In this document: positions 44,688 through 55,000 of the stretch, piece by piece
How positions within the stretch are numbered: the stretch's first letter is position 1
How the letters are laid out: the number at the start of each line of letters is the position of its first letter
Origin: Jeongeupia sp. HS-3
Lineage (GTDB): Bacteria; Pseudomonadota; Gammaproteobacteria; Burkholderiales; Chitinibacteraceae
Assembly (NCBI RefSeq): GCF_015140455.1
Contig: NZ_AP024094.1
Span: forward strand, 434,001-498,000
Direction of reading: 5' to 3'
Length of the DNA stretch: 64,000 bases
Notes under the pieces: model-generated
The model's input: the letters and a program-made list of their open reading frames with translations, nothing else
What the model was told of the DNA's origin: nothing
Databases searched by the model: none
Made by a program: the position numbers and the translations under genes

Positions 44688-45470
44688 ATGGATGCACCAG
44701 AACGCATGAACACACAGACTCTAACGCCCCCAAAAACCGGCACCTCCGACGTGCGCTTGCAGGCACTGGCGGGGGCCGAGGGTGCCCCTGCCATCCTGAT
44801 TGCCAGCATGCACGGGAAAGAGGCGGTGTTGGCGCCATCGCTGGCCACGCTCGGTTTTCAGGTCATGCTCCCGCTTGGCTACGATACCGATACGCTGGGG
44901 ACATTTTCCGGCGACGTCCGTCGGCCCGGTACGGCCTTCGAAGCCGCGCTGGAAAAAGCACGCCGTGCCTGCGATGCGACCGGCATTGCCCGTGCCGTGG
45001 CGAGCGAGGGTTCCTACCGTCCGTGCCAGACGCTTTTTCCCGGCGCACGGAATGCCGAGCTGCTCGCCTTCGTGGACCGGGAGAGTGGTCTGGAGTTCGT
45101 CGAGTATCTGACGGACCTGCCCACGAGCTTCGTCAAGCGGCGGGTGCCGGCAGACCCCGGCTCGCCCGAAGCGCGCGCGCTGCTTGCAGAGATGGGCTGG
45201 CCGGCGATCAAGGCGCTGGTCGTTCCCGATGATCCGGGCAACGGCGTGCAGCCCGAATGGGTTTTCAAGGGGGTCGGCGACGAGCAGGCGCTTGCTCACG
45301 CGTTCGGTGTGTGCGCGGCGCATTCACAGGATGGCCAGGTGCATCTGGAAACGGACCTGCGGGCCCACATGAATCCGACCCGGATGAGCTCGGTGGCACT
45401 TGTCGGTATGCGGCTCATCGAACGCTTGCGCCTGGAAGGGTACGGAACGCCGCTGATGCAGGTTGCGTAA
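44688..45470 (+). CDS. DUF6671-like protein, last gene of the uncharacterised operon
   Basis: 260 residues from ATG 44688, with AGGAGGG just upstream. It contains ILIASMHGKEAVLAPSLATL and LGTFSGDVRRPGTAFEAALE, a pattern I associate with the DUF6671 family, which has no known function. There is no signal peptide, membrane helix or cofactor motif that I can name. It lies 42 bp after the isochorismatase-fold gene and ends 23 bp before the convergent LysR gene. Its steady company with the operon suggests a catalytic or carrier role in the same pathway (inference). Confidence 0.6.
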   Translation: MDAPERMNTQTLTPPKTGTSDVRLQALAGAEGAPAILIASMHGKEAVLAPSLATLGFQVMLPLGYDTDTLGTFSGDVRRPGTAFEAALEKARRACDATGIARAVASEGSYRPCQTLFPGARNAELLAFVDRESGLEFVEYLTDLPTSFVKRRVPADPGSPEARALLAEMGWPAIKALVVPDDPGNGVQPEWVFKGVGDEQALAHAFGVCAAHSQDGQVHLETDLRAHMNPTRMSSVALVGMRLIERLRLEGYGTPLMQVA

Positions 45471-45493
45471 CCCGGGCCGGCGAGGGCTGCGTA

Positions 45494-46429
45494 TCAGTCG
45501 TGGCCCGCCTCGATGGCCGGTGGCGTCGGGCTGGACATCGTGGCCTGTAGCCATGCCACGAATGAGATGACCGATGCGTCGCGGCGCGGGCCCAGGCACA
45601 GGAAGAACGAACGCGGGCTTACCAGTCGTTCGGTCAGTGGCGCGACGAGCACGCCTTCGGCCAGCAGATTGTCCACCAGCGGCGAGCTGCCCAGCGCCAC
45701 GCCGTGCCCCCGCGCCACCGCTTGAATCATCTGATCAAGCTGGCTGAAGCGGAATCCGACGTCGCCAACCGGAAGATCGGTACCGACGCCCTTGAACCAG
45801 CTCGACCATTGCAGCCAGGGCCAGGAATTCTGCGGATCGGCCAGATGCAGCAGCGTATGGTGTTTCAGGTCTTCGACGCAGCCCAGTTTTCGGCCGTTGC
45901 GTCGCAGCAGCGCCGGGCTGCAAACCGGGAACACCTCTTCTCCCGCCAGCAAAATGCTGCTGCCGGGTGGCGCCTGATCGGGGGTGCAGTAACGGATGAC
46001 GAGATCCACGTCGGCGTTTTTCAGCTCGATGACCCGGTTTTCTGCCTCGATATGCAGTGCCGCATCCGGGCATCTCGCCCGGAAGCGCGCCAGCCTGGGA
46101 ACGAGCCATAGGGCGGCGAAAGCGGTGGTAGTGGAAATCGTGATTCCGTGCTTCACAGGCTTTTTTTGCAGGCTTTCGACCGTATCCGACAGCTGCGCTA
46201 GCGATGCGCTCACCACGTCGAACAGCACGCGCCCTTGCTCGGTCAACGCCAGCGATTGATGCCGCCGTTCGAACAGCGCCAGCCCGATATGCTCCTCGAG
46301 CTTCCTGATCTGCCGGCTGACGGCGGATTGCGTCACGCAAATCTCTTCGCCCGCTTTCGAAAAACTCAGCTGCCGTGCTGCCGCCTCGAAACCGATCAGC
46401 AAATCCAGTGGGGGGAGTGGCCGGGGCAT
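45494..46429 (-). CDS. LysR-family transcription regulator, GcvA-like
   Basis: 311 residues. The N-terminal winged helix is clear (LIGFEAAARQLSFSKAGEEI, then CVTQSAVSRQIRKLEEHIG), followed by a periplasmic-binding-like effector domain. The strong match to the GcvA/AmpR subgroup is in the first 60 residues. It is convergent with the six-gene operon (23 bp between stops) rather than divergent. Control of the operon is possible but the usual divergent geometry is absent; it more surely controls itself through palindromes upstream of its own start (46613-46639). Confidence 0.92.
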   Translation of the reverse strand: MPRPLPPLDLLIGFEAAARQLSFSKAGEEICVTQSAVSRQIRKLEEHIGLALFERRHQSLALTEQGRVLFDVVSASLAQLSDTVESLQKKPVKHGITISTTTAFAALWLVPRLARFRARCPDAALHIEAENRVIELKNADVDLVIRYCTPDQAPPGSSILLAGEEVFPVCSPALLRRNGRKLGCVEDLKHHTLLHLADPQNSWPWLQWSSWFKGVGTDLPVGDVGFRFSQLDQMIQAVARGHGVALGSSPLVDNLLAEGVLVAPLTERLVSPRSFFLCLGPRRDASVISFVAWLQATMSSPTPPAIEAGHD

Positions 46430-46612
46430 TCGACGTAGTCCTTCTGTTTGGTGATCGCTGCCGGAGCGACCAGTCCGCGTACCGGGTGGCTGGGTAAGGC
46501 GGGGATGCAGGACAAAACGTCCCGAGCGCGCATTGCTGCCTGTGTTCGGGCACCGGACAAGCGGCTGGGCTGACGGTCTTGGCTGCGCCCTGTACGCGGC
46601 AGCAAGGGTAGA

Positions 46613-46639
46613 GCAATAATTATTGCGTATGCAATATTG
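46613..46639. promoter_or_regulatory. Palindrome cluster, candidate LysR operator
   Basis: GCAATAATTATTGC (46613-46626) is a perfect 14 bp palindrome, overlapped by ATTGC-GTAT-GCAAT (46622-46635), and CAATATTG (46632-46639) is a third. They lie about 190 bp upstream of the LysR start in an otherwise GC-rich gap. Confidence 0.45.
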
Positions 46640-46732
46640 GAGAAATTATTGTTGGTTGAAGTGTCAGTGAGCGATGAAGAAAGACGCTTGTTGAAAGTCC
46701 AAGCTCGTCATCGTGTCGGACGGGGGAGGGGG

Positions 46733-46757
46733 AAACGCCCGGACCAGCCGGGCGTTT
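46733..46757 (-). terminator. Probable terminator of the liv operon
   Basis: AAACGCCCGG / CCGGGCGTTT is a perfect 10 bp stem with a 5-base loop, 11 bases after the livF stop on the - strand. The following U-run is only three bases. Confidence 0.65.
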
Positions 46758-46767
46758 GATGCGACGA

Positions 46768-47495
<728 letters not shown>

Positions 47496-47499
<4 letters not shown>

Positions 47500-48314
47500 G
47501 CGGCCTCCTTGTCGTCGGCGTCTTCTTCGCCCAGGTACGCCTTGATGACGTTCGGGTCGTTCTGGATCTGTTGCGGCGTGCCTTCGGCGATCTTGGTGCC
47601 GAAATTGAGCACGCAGATATGGTCGGAAACGCGCATCACGACGTTCATGTCGTGTTCGATCAGGAGCACGCCCTTGCCGTGCTCGCGGCTCAAGTACAGC
47701 AGCAGCTCGTTCAGCTCGGTCGATTCGCGCGGATTGAGGCCGGCGGCCGGTTCGTCGAGGCACAGCAGCAGCGGGTCGACGCACAGCGCGCGGGCGATTT
47801 CGATCCGCCGTTGCGTGCCGTACGACAGGTCGCCGGCGGCGCTATCGGCCAGATCGAGCAGCTTGAGCTGCGTCAGCCACATCTCGGCCTTTTCCAGCGC
47901 GGCCTCGCGCGCCTGCCTGAAGCCGGCGCGGCCGAACAGGCCGGCGATCGAGAAGCGCGACGCCGATTGCAGCGCGTTGTGCTGCGCGACGATCAGGTTC
48001 TCGAGCACCGACATGTTCGGAAACAGCCGGATATTCTGGAAGGTGCGCACGACGCCGGCCTTGCGGGCGACGTGGTACGACGGCATCTCGTTCAGCAGCA
48101 GCGGGCCGTGTACCGGGTGATGCATGCGCACGCTGCCCTCGGTCGGCTTGTAAAAGCCGGTCAGGCAGTTGAAGAACGTCGTCTTGCCGGCGCCGTTCGG
48201 GCCGATGATCGACGTGATCTTGCCCTTGGGCACCACGACCGACAGATCGTCGATTGCGGTCAGCCCGCCGAAGCGCATGGTGAGGTGGTCGACCTCAAGC
48301 AGCATCTCGCTCAT
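47496..48314 (-). CDS. livG: Branched-chain amino acid ABC transporter, ATP-binding protein LivG
   Basis: 272 residues from ATG 48314. MRFGGLTAIDDLSVVVPKGK is the LivG opening, Walker A is GPNGAGKTT, the LivG-specific VVRTFQNIRLFPNMSVLENL follows, the signature is LSYGTQRRIEIARAL and Walker B is LLCLDEPAAGLNP. The partner ATPase is LivF. It overlaps livM by 4 bp. The longer frame that continues upstream of this start is only a shadow of livM in another register. Confidence 0.95.
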
Positions 48315-49591
48315 GCTTGCGCTCCTTTCGCCAGACGGTAGGTCGGTTCGCGATGGGCGATCAGGCCGCCCGGTCGCCACACCATGATGAGGATCATCGC
48401 CGCGCCGAACATCAGCATCCGGTATTCGGAGAAATCCCGGCCCAGCTCCGGCAGCAGCACCAGCAGCACCGAGGCGATTACCACGCCAAGCTGGCTGCCC
48501 ATGCCGCCGAGCACGACGATCGCGAGGATGGTCGCCGATTCGGAGAACACGAAGCTTTCCGGCGAAATGAAGCCCTGCCGCGCGGCGAAGAACACGCCGG
48601 CGAAACCGCCGAGCATCGCGCCGATCGCGAACGCCGAAAGCTTGATGTTGGTGACGTTCATCCCGAGCGCCTTGCAGGCGACTTCGTCCTCGCGCACCGC
48701 TTCCCAGGCCAGCCCGACCGGCAGCTTGCGCAGGCGGGAAACGAACAGGTTGGTCAGCAGCGCCAGCGCCAGGATCAGGTAGTACAGGAACATCACCCGG
48801 TGTTCCGGCGAGTACTCGAGACCGAAGAACGACGCGAACGTCGCGCCGTCGCCATCGGGCTTGAACGGCAGGCCGAAGAAGGTCGGGCGCGGGATCGAGC
48901 CGATGCCGTTCGGGCCGCCGGAGAAGTCGGTCCAGTTGACCAGGATCAGCCGGATGATTTCGCCGAAGCCGAGCGTGACGATCGCCAGATAGTCGCCGCG
49001 CAGCCGCAGCGTCGGCCAGCCGAGGATGATGCCGAACGACGCCGCCAGCAGCCCGGCCACCGGCAGCGTCTGCCAGAAGCCCCAGCCGAAGTGCGTCGAC
49101 AGCAGCCCGTAGGCGTAGGCGCCGACGGCGTAGAACGCGACGTAGCCGAGGTCGAGCAGGCCGGCCAGACCGACGACGACATTTAGGCCCCAGCCGAGCA
49201 TCACGTAGATCAGCACGGTGGTGGCGGTATCGACGACGTAGCGGTTGCCGGAGAACGCGATCGGCAGCACCAGTGAAAAGCCGACGACGGCGTAGCCTAT
49301 CCATTTGAGCCACGGCCGCGTCGCGGCGATTTCCGGTCGGGTACGTGCACGCTTGGCCTTGTTCAGCGAGACGTGGTCGAGCACGAACTGCAGCACGAGG
49401 CGGCCGACGAACATCGTGGCGACGAAGGCCAGCAGCCACGGCCAGCGCGTGGCGATCGCAAGTGCGCCGCCGGCATCGACGGTTTTCAGGCCGATCATCG
49501 GCACGCCGAGCAACAGCGACACCAGCGCGATGCCGGTTGCGTCCTTGAGCCGGCCGGCCACGTTCGGCAGGTTGTGAACAGTTGTGCTCAT
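48311..49591 (-). CDS. livM: Branched-chain amino acid ABC transporter permease LivM
   Basis: 426 residues from ATG 49591, preceded by GGAG. About ten membrane helices, and the permease loop GFGEIIRLILVNWTDFSGGP followed by NGIGSIPRP, typical of LivM. N-terminal extension of about 100 residues before the core, as in E. coli LivM. It pairs with LivH to form the channel and overlaps both neighbours by 4 bp or less. Confidence 0.95.
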   Translation of the reverse strand: MSTTVHNLPNVAGRLKDATGIALVSLLLGVPMIGLKTVDAGGALAIATRWPWLLAFVATMFVGRLVLQFVLDHVSLNKAKRARTRPEIAATRPWLKWIGYAVVGFSLVLPIAFSGNRYVVDTATTVLIYVMLGWGLNVVVGLAGLLDLGYVAFYAVGAYAYGLLSTHFGWGFWQTLPVAGLLAASFGIILGWPTLRLRGDYLAIVTLGFGEIIRLILVNWTDFSGGPNGIGSIPRPTFFGLPFKPDGDGATFASFFGLEYSPEHRVMFLYYLILALALLTNLFVSRLRKLPVGLAWEAVREDEVACKALGMNVTNIKLSAFAIGAMLGGFAGVFFAARQGFISPESFVFSESATILAIVVLGGMGSQLGVVIASVLLVLLPELGRDFSEYRMLMFGAAMILIMVWRPGGLIAHREPTYRLAKGAQA

Positions 49592-50505
49592 CAGACTTTC
49601 TCCACTTCCGGGCGACCCAGCAAGCCGCTGGGGCGGAACATCAGCACCAGGATCAGCAGCACGAAGGTGGCGACATCCTTGTATTCGGGCGACAGGTAGG
49701 CGCTCCAGAACGACTCGATCAAGCCGATGATCAGGCCGCCGAGCATCGCGCCGGGCAGCGAGCCGATGCCGCCGAGCACCGCTGCGGTGAACGCCTTGAT
49801 GCCGGCGACGAAGCCGATCGAGAAATCGACGACGCCGTAATAGACGGTGACCATCACGCCGGCGACGGCCGCAAGTGCGGCACCGATGACGAAGGTGAGC
49901 GAGATCGTCCGGTCGACGTTGATGCCGAGCAAGGCGGTCATCGTGCGGTCTTGCTCGCAGGCGCGCTGCTGGCGGCCGAACGAGGTTTTGGTGATCAGGT
50001 AGGTGAACACGGCCAGCAGCACCGCGGTCACGATGATGATCATGATTTGCGTGTAGGCGAGGTGGACGGTGAAGCCGTCGCTGCTGAACAGCTCGAAGCC
50101 ACCGGGCAGCAGCGCATGGATCGGCTTCACGCGCGCGCCCTGGGTGAGCTGCACCATGTTCTGCAAAAAGATCGACATCCCGATCGCCGATATCAGCGGC
50201 GCCAGCCTCGAGGCGTTGCGCAGCGGCCGGTAGGCGATCCGTTCGACCGACCAGCCATAGACCGAGGTGAACACGATCGCGACGACCAGGGTGATCAGCA
50301 GCGCGACCGGCACGGCCATGATGCCGAGCGAGCCGAGCAGCGTCAGCACGGTGACGGCGATGATCGCGCTGACCATGTAGATGTCGCCGTGCGCGAAGTT
50401 GATCATGCCGATGATGCCGTACACCATCGTGTAACCCAGCGCGATCAGGCCGTATACGGAGCCCAGCGTCAGGCCGTTGATCAGCTGTTGGATGAAGAGT
50501 CCCAT
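49591..50505 (-). CDS. livH: Branched-chain amino acid ABC transporter permease LivH
   Basis: 304 residues. Opening IQQLINGLTLGSVYGLIALG and the conserved LGYTMVYGIIGMINFAHGDI are LivH hallmarks; the EAA-like loop region RACEQDRTMTALLGINVDRT is also present. About eight membrane helices. The ATG lies about 195 bp after livK, with a strong hairpin in that gap, and the stop overlaps the livM ATG (ATGA at 49591). Confidence 0.95.
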   Translation of the reverse strand: MGLFIQQLINGLTLGSVYGLIALGYTMVYGIIGMINFAHGDIYMVSAIIAVTVLTLLGSLGIMAVPVALLITLVVAIVFTSVYGWSVERIAYRPLRNASRLAPLISAIGMSIFLQNMVQLTQGARVKPIHALLPGGFELFSSDGFTVHLAYTQIMIIIVTAVLLAVFTYLITKTSFGRQQRACEQDRTMTALLGINVDRTISLTFVIGAALAAVAGVMVTVYYGVVDFSIGFVAGIKAFTAAVLGGIGSLPGAMLGGLIIGLIESFWSAYLSPEYKDVATFVLLILVLMFRPSGLLGRPEVEKV

Positions 50506-50659
50506 GAATACTTGCTCCAGAGTATGAGGTGCGATCGAGGCGTTCCGGTCTTCATGGCCGGGGGATACCTTCTTCTATAGAACGCGGGCGGATGCCCGGT
50601 TAGGCACCTGTGGTGCGTGCGGGCCGGTGGCCTTGGGGCGGTGCCGGCCGGCCCGGGTG

Positions 50660-50681
50660 CCGCGCCGGATGGCCGGCGCGG
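50660..50681 (-). other. Intercistronic hairpin between livK and livH
   Basis: CCGCGCCGG / CCGGCGCGG perfect 9 bp stem with an ATGG loop, 20 bases after the livK stop. There is no U-run, so it is more likely to protect the livK mRNA 3' end or reduce read-through than to terminate fully. It would make more binding protein than permease. Confidence 0.55.
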
Positions 50682-50700
50682 ACGGTCAGACCGAAACGAC

Positions 50701-51807
50701 TTACTTCACCATTTCGTACTTGTTGCCCTTCCACTGGTAGACGACGAAGCCCGGCGCCTTCAGGTCGCCCTTGGCATCGAACGACATCTTGCCGACCACG
50801 GTGTTGAACGTGCCGCCGGCCAGCGCTTTTTGCAGGTCGCCGTACTTCACGCTCTTGGCCTGGGTGGCCGCTTGCGCGAACAGCTGCATTGCGGCGTAGG
50901 CGTAGAGCGTGTAGCCGTCCGGCTCGACCTTGGCGTTGCGGAAGTGCTTGACGACGTCGGCGGCGGCCGGGATGTTGCGCGCGTCCGGCGCGAACGTGAA
51001 CATCACGCTGTCGGCGTTGCCGCCGGCGGCGGTCACCAGCTCGTTGTTACTCATCGTGTCGCCGCCCATCACGGTCAGCTTCATGCCGGCCTGCTTGGCC
51101 TGGCGCAGGATCAGCGCGATTTCGGTGTGATAACCGCCGAAGGCGAGCACTTGCACGCCGGCGGCCTTCAGCTTCGAAACCAGGCCCGAGTAATCCTTTT
51201 CACCGGCGGTGATCGATTCGCGCAGCGCCGGCTTCAGGCCCTTGGCGCTCATGCCCTTGGCCATTTCGTCGGCCAGCCCCTTGCCGTAGGCGCTCTTGTC
51301 GTCGATCACGGCGACCTTCTTGCCGGCGAAATGCTTGGCGACGTAGCCGCCAGCGATGCTGCCCTGCTGGTCGTCGCGGCCCATGATGCGGAAGATGTTC
51401 TTCAGGCCGCGCTCGGTGACCTGCGGGTTGGTCGAGACGGTGGCCATCGGGATCTGCGCTTCGTTGTAGATGTCCGAAGCCGGGATCGTCGAGCTCGAAC
51501 ACCAGTGGCCGTGCATGAAGACGATCTTCTTGTTGACCATGGCGTTGGCGACCGAAACGGCCTGCTTCGGATCGCAGGCGTCGTCGCCGATCTCCAGCTT
51601 CAGCTTCTGGCCGAGCACTCCGCCCTTGGCGTTGATGTCGGTAACGGCCATTTCCGCGCCGCGCTTGATCTGCTCGCCGGCCGACGCGTACGCGCCGGTC
51701 ATCGGGCCTGCGATCGCCACCGAGTAATCGGCGTGGGCCTGTGCGGTGAACAGGGCACCCAGGCCCAGACCGGTCATGGCAATCAGTTGCTTCATGTTCG
51801 ACTTCAT
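50701..51807 (-). CDS. livK: Branched-chain amino acid ABC transporter substrate-binding protein LivK
   Basis: 368 residues from ATG 51807, which follows AGGAGAAGG; the in-frame extension to 51918 is not needed. A signal peptide (TGLGLGALFTAQAHA, cleaved before DYSVAIAGPM) sends it to the periplasm. The type I binding fold shows GAYASAGEQIKRGAEMAVTD, DDACDPKQAVSVANAMV and GHWCSSSTIPAS, all typical of LivK/LivJ/BraC. It probably binds leucine, isoleucine or valine, with some chance of wider specificity. It is the first gene of the transporter operon. Confidence 0.95.
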   Translation of the reverse strand: MKSNMKQLIAMTGLGLGALFTAQAHADYSVAIAGPMTGAYASAGEQIKRGAEMAVTDINAKGGVLGQKLKLEIGDDACDPKQAVSVANAMVNKKIVFMHGHWCSSSTIPASDIYNEAQIPMATVSTNPQVTERGLKNIFRIMGRDDQQGSIAGGYVAKHFAGKKVAVIDDKSAYGKGLADEMAKGMSAKGLKPALRESITAGEKDYSGLVSKLKAAGVQVLAFGGYHTEIALILRQAKQAGMKLTVMGGDTMSNNELVTAAGGNADSVMFTFAPDARNIPAAADVVKHFRNAKVEPDGYTLYAYAAMQLFAQAATQAKSVKYGDLQKALAGGTFNTVVGKMSFDAKGDLKAPGFVVYQWKGNKYEMVK

Positions 51808-52014
51808 CGTGCCTTCTCCTAAATGGACTGTAGTCGTTGCTACAGGGGTAATGCCGCCAGCCTTTGCAGGCTGCCGAGACAAACTCAAAAATGGCTTACG
51901 GACAAACCTTTCAATCAAACCTACACCAGGCGCTGATTTGTCTGATGTAGGTGCTTTCCAGCATTCATGCCGGCTCGGCGTTCGCGGGCCGGAACCGACG
52001 AGCGGAGGGACGTG

Positions 52015-55000
52015 CTAGGCGATCGTCATCAGGCTGGCATTCCCTCCGGCGGCGGCGGTGTTGACGCTGACCGACTGCTCGGAAAACAGCCGGAGCAGGT
52101 CGTAGTCGTCACCGGCGTCGAGTTCGGCGCTGGCCAGCCCGAACACCGGGACGATGGGGCCGTCGCGGCGAGCGATCCGGCGGCCGAGTTCGAGCAGCGC
52201 GTCGCTGTCGCCCTCGAACAGCACCGCGCCGAGCGGGGTGCTGCCGTCGACCTCGGCGAAATCGACGCGTTCGACGTGCGCCTGCAACGGCGCCGGCAGC
52301 GCATCGATCACCGCATTTGCGGCGGGGCTGTCAGCAAAGCGGGCGATGTTGCCGCTCGCCAGCGCCGCTGCCAGCTGCGCCTGCGCGCCGGCCGTCGTCG
52401 ATGCCAGACACAGCAGCGGCCCGCGCGGGCTCAGCCGGTAGCGGTTCAGCTCGCCGGTCGGGCCGGGCAGCGTCACGTCGGCACCGAGCGGCGATACCGC
52501 CAGATAGCGCTCGCAGCGGGCCGCGGCATTATCGGCACCCTGCGCGGCGAGTACATTGCGGTAATTCGCAAGTGGGCCCAACGCCGATTCGGTGGCAATG
52601 GGGAGTGCACCGGCGCCTTGCGGGCGGCGCGACAGCAGTCTCGACAGGTAGAGCGGGCCGCCGGCCTTGGGCCCGGTGCCCGACAGGCCTTCGCCACCGA
52701 AGGGCTGGACGCCGACCACGGCGCCGACGACGTTGCGGTTTACATACAGGTTGCCGGCGTGGATGCGGCGGGTGACGTGGTCTATGGTTTCGTCGATGCG
52801 GCTATGCACGCCGAAGGTCAGGCCGTAGCCGGTGCCGTTGATGGCGTCGATCAGCGCATCAAACGCATCGCGCTGGTAGCGCAGCACGTGCAGCACCGGG
52901 CCGAACACCTCGCGTTCGAGCGAGCCCAGTGTGTCAATTTCGATCAGCGTCGGCGGCACGAAGCTGCCGTGGCGCGCGTCGTCGGGTAGCGGCAACTGGC
53001 TGATTTCGAAGCCGGCGCCGCGCAGTCTGGCGATATGGCGCTCGATGTTCTGCTGCGCCTCGACGTCGATCACCGGGCCGACGTCGGTCGCCAGCCGGTC
53101 CGGATTGCCGATGGTCAGCTCGCGCATCGCGCCCTTGAGCATCGTCAGCACCTTGTCGGCGACGTCTTCCTGTAGGCAGAGCACGCGCAGCGCCGAGCAG
53201 CGCTGGCCGGCCGAATCGAAGGCCGAGTTCAGTACGTCGAACACCACCTGTTCCGGCAGCGCCGACGAATCGACGATCAGCGCGTTCTGGCCGCCGGTTT
53301 CGGCGATCAGCGGAATCGTCCGGCCTTGCGGGTCGAGCCGGTCGGCCAGTGTCCGTGAAATCAGCCGGGCGACCTCGGTCGAACCGGTGAACAGCACGCC
53401 GCGGATGCGCGCATCGGCAACCAGTGCCGCGCCGACGGTTTCGCCTCGGCCCGGCAGCAATTGCACCGCGCCGTGCGGCACGCCGGCATCAAGCAGCAGC
53501 TTCACGGCCTCGAAGGCGATCAGCGGCGTCTGTTCGGCCGGCTTGGCGATCACCGGGTTGCCGGCGGCCAGCGCCGCGGCGACCTGGCCCATGAAGATCG
53601 CCAGCGGGAAGTTCCACGGGCTGATCGCCAGCACCGGGCCGAGCGGGCGGTGGCTGTCGTTGTTGAATTCGCGCTCGATCTCGCCGGCGTAGTAGCGCAG
53701 GAAGTCGACCGCCTCGCGGACTTCGGCGACGGCGTTGGCCAGCGTCTTGCCGGCTTCGCGGACGATCAGCCCCAAGAGCGACGGCATCTGCGCCTCGAGC
53801 CGGTCGGCGGTGCGCCGCAGGATCGCCGCGCGTTCGGACACCGGCGTCGCGGCCCAGATCGGCGCGGCGGCCACGGCGTGCTGCAGCGCCGCCTCGACGT
53901 CGGCCAGGTCGGCTTCGACCACGGTGCCGATCACATCGCGACGATCGGCCGGGTTGAGCACGAACTGCGGCTTGCCGGCGCTGATGCGGTCGTCGCCAAG
54001 CAGCGGCGCGGCGCCCCATTGACTACCGGCGAGCAGCGCCGCCGACAGCGAAGCCAGCCGCTGTTCGTTGGCCAGATCGATCCCGGCCGAGTTGTCGCGC
54101 TCAAGGCCGAACAGCGCGCGCGGCAGCGGGATCTTGTCGTGCGGCGCGCCGACCGGGCTGACCGCGCCGGCGGCTTCGAGCGGATCGGTGATCAGGCTGT
54201 CGATCGAGATTTTTTCGTCGGCGATCTGGTTGACGAAGGACGTGTTGGCGCCGTTTTCCAGCAGCCGGCGTACCAGATAGGCCAGCAGCGTTTCATGCGT
54301 GCCGACCGGCGCATAAACCCGGCATGGCCGGCTGAGCTTGCCGTCCGCGACGGCACCGGTGACTTCCTCGTACAGCGGTTCGCCCATGCCGTGCAGGCAC
54401 TGGAACTCGTACTGGCCCGGATAGTAGTTGGCGCCGGCGAGGTGGTAGATCGTCGCCAGCGTCTGCGCGTTGTGGGTGGCGAATTGCGGATAGATCGCAT
54501 CGGGCGCGGCCAGCAGCTTCTTGGCGCAGGCCAGGTAGGAGACGTCGGTGTAGATCTTGCGGGTGTAGACCGGATAGCCCTCGAGGCCGTCGAGCTGGGC
54601 GCGCTTGATCTCGCTGTCCCAGTAAGCGCCCTTGACCAGTCGCACCATCACGCGGTGGCGGCTGCGGCGGGCCAGGTCGACGATGAAGTCGATCACATAG
54701 GGGCAGCGCTTCTGGTAGGCCTGGACGACGAAACCGATGCCGTTCCAGCCGGCGAGATCGGCGTCGAAGCACAGCGCTTCGAGCAGATCGAGCGACAGCT
54801 CCAGACGGTCGGCCTCTTCGGCGTCGATGTTCAGGCCGATGTCGTAACGGCGCGCCAGCAGCGCCAGCGCCTTCACGCGCGGCAGCAGCTCGCTCATCAC
54901 CCGTTCCTGCTGTGCGCGGCTGTAGCGCGGGTGCAGCGCCGAAAGCTTGATCGAGATGCCCGGGCCTTCGTAAATGCCGCGACCATGCGCGGCCTTGCCG

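Larger units (their letters stand above)
46430..46767. other. Intergenic region upstream of the LysR gene
   Basis: No gene seen in 338 bp. It holds an AT-rich palindrome cluster at 46613-46639 and, next to the liv operon, an inverted repeat at 46733-46757. The rest shows nothing I can support. Confidence 0.7.

Noticed and set aside
48315-49439. Long upstream extension in frame with livG
   Set aside because: It overlaps livM in another frame; livG has a normal ATG at 48314 with the expected family opening.
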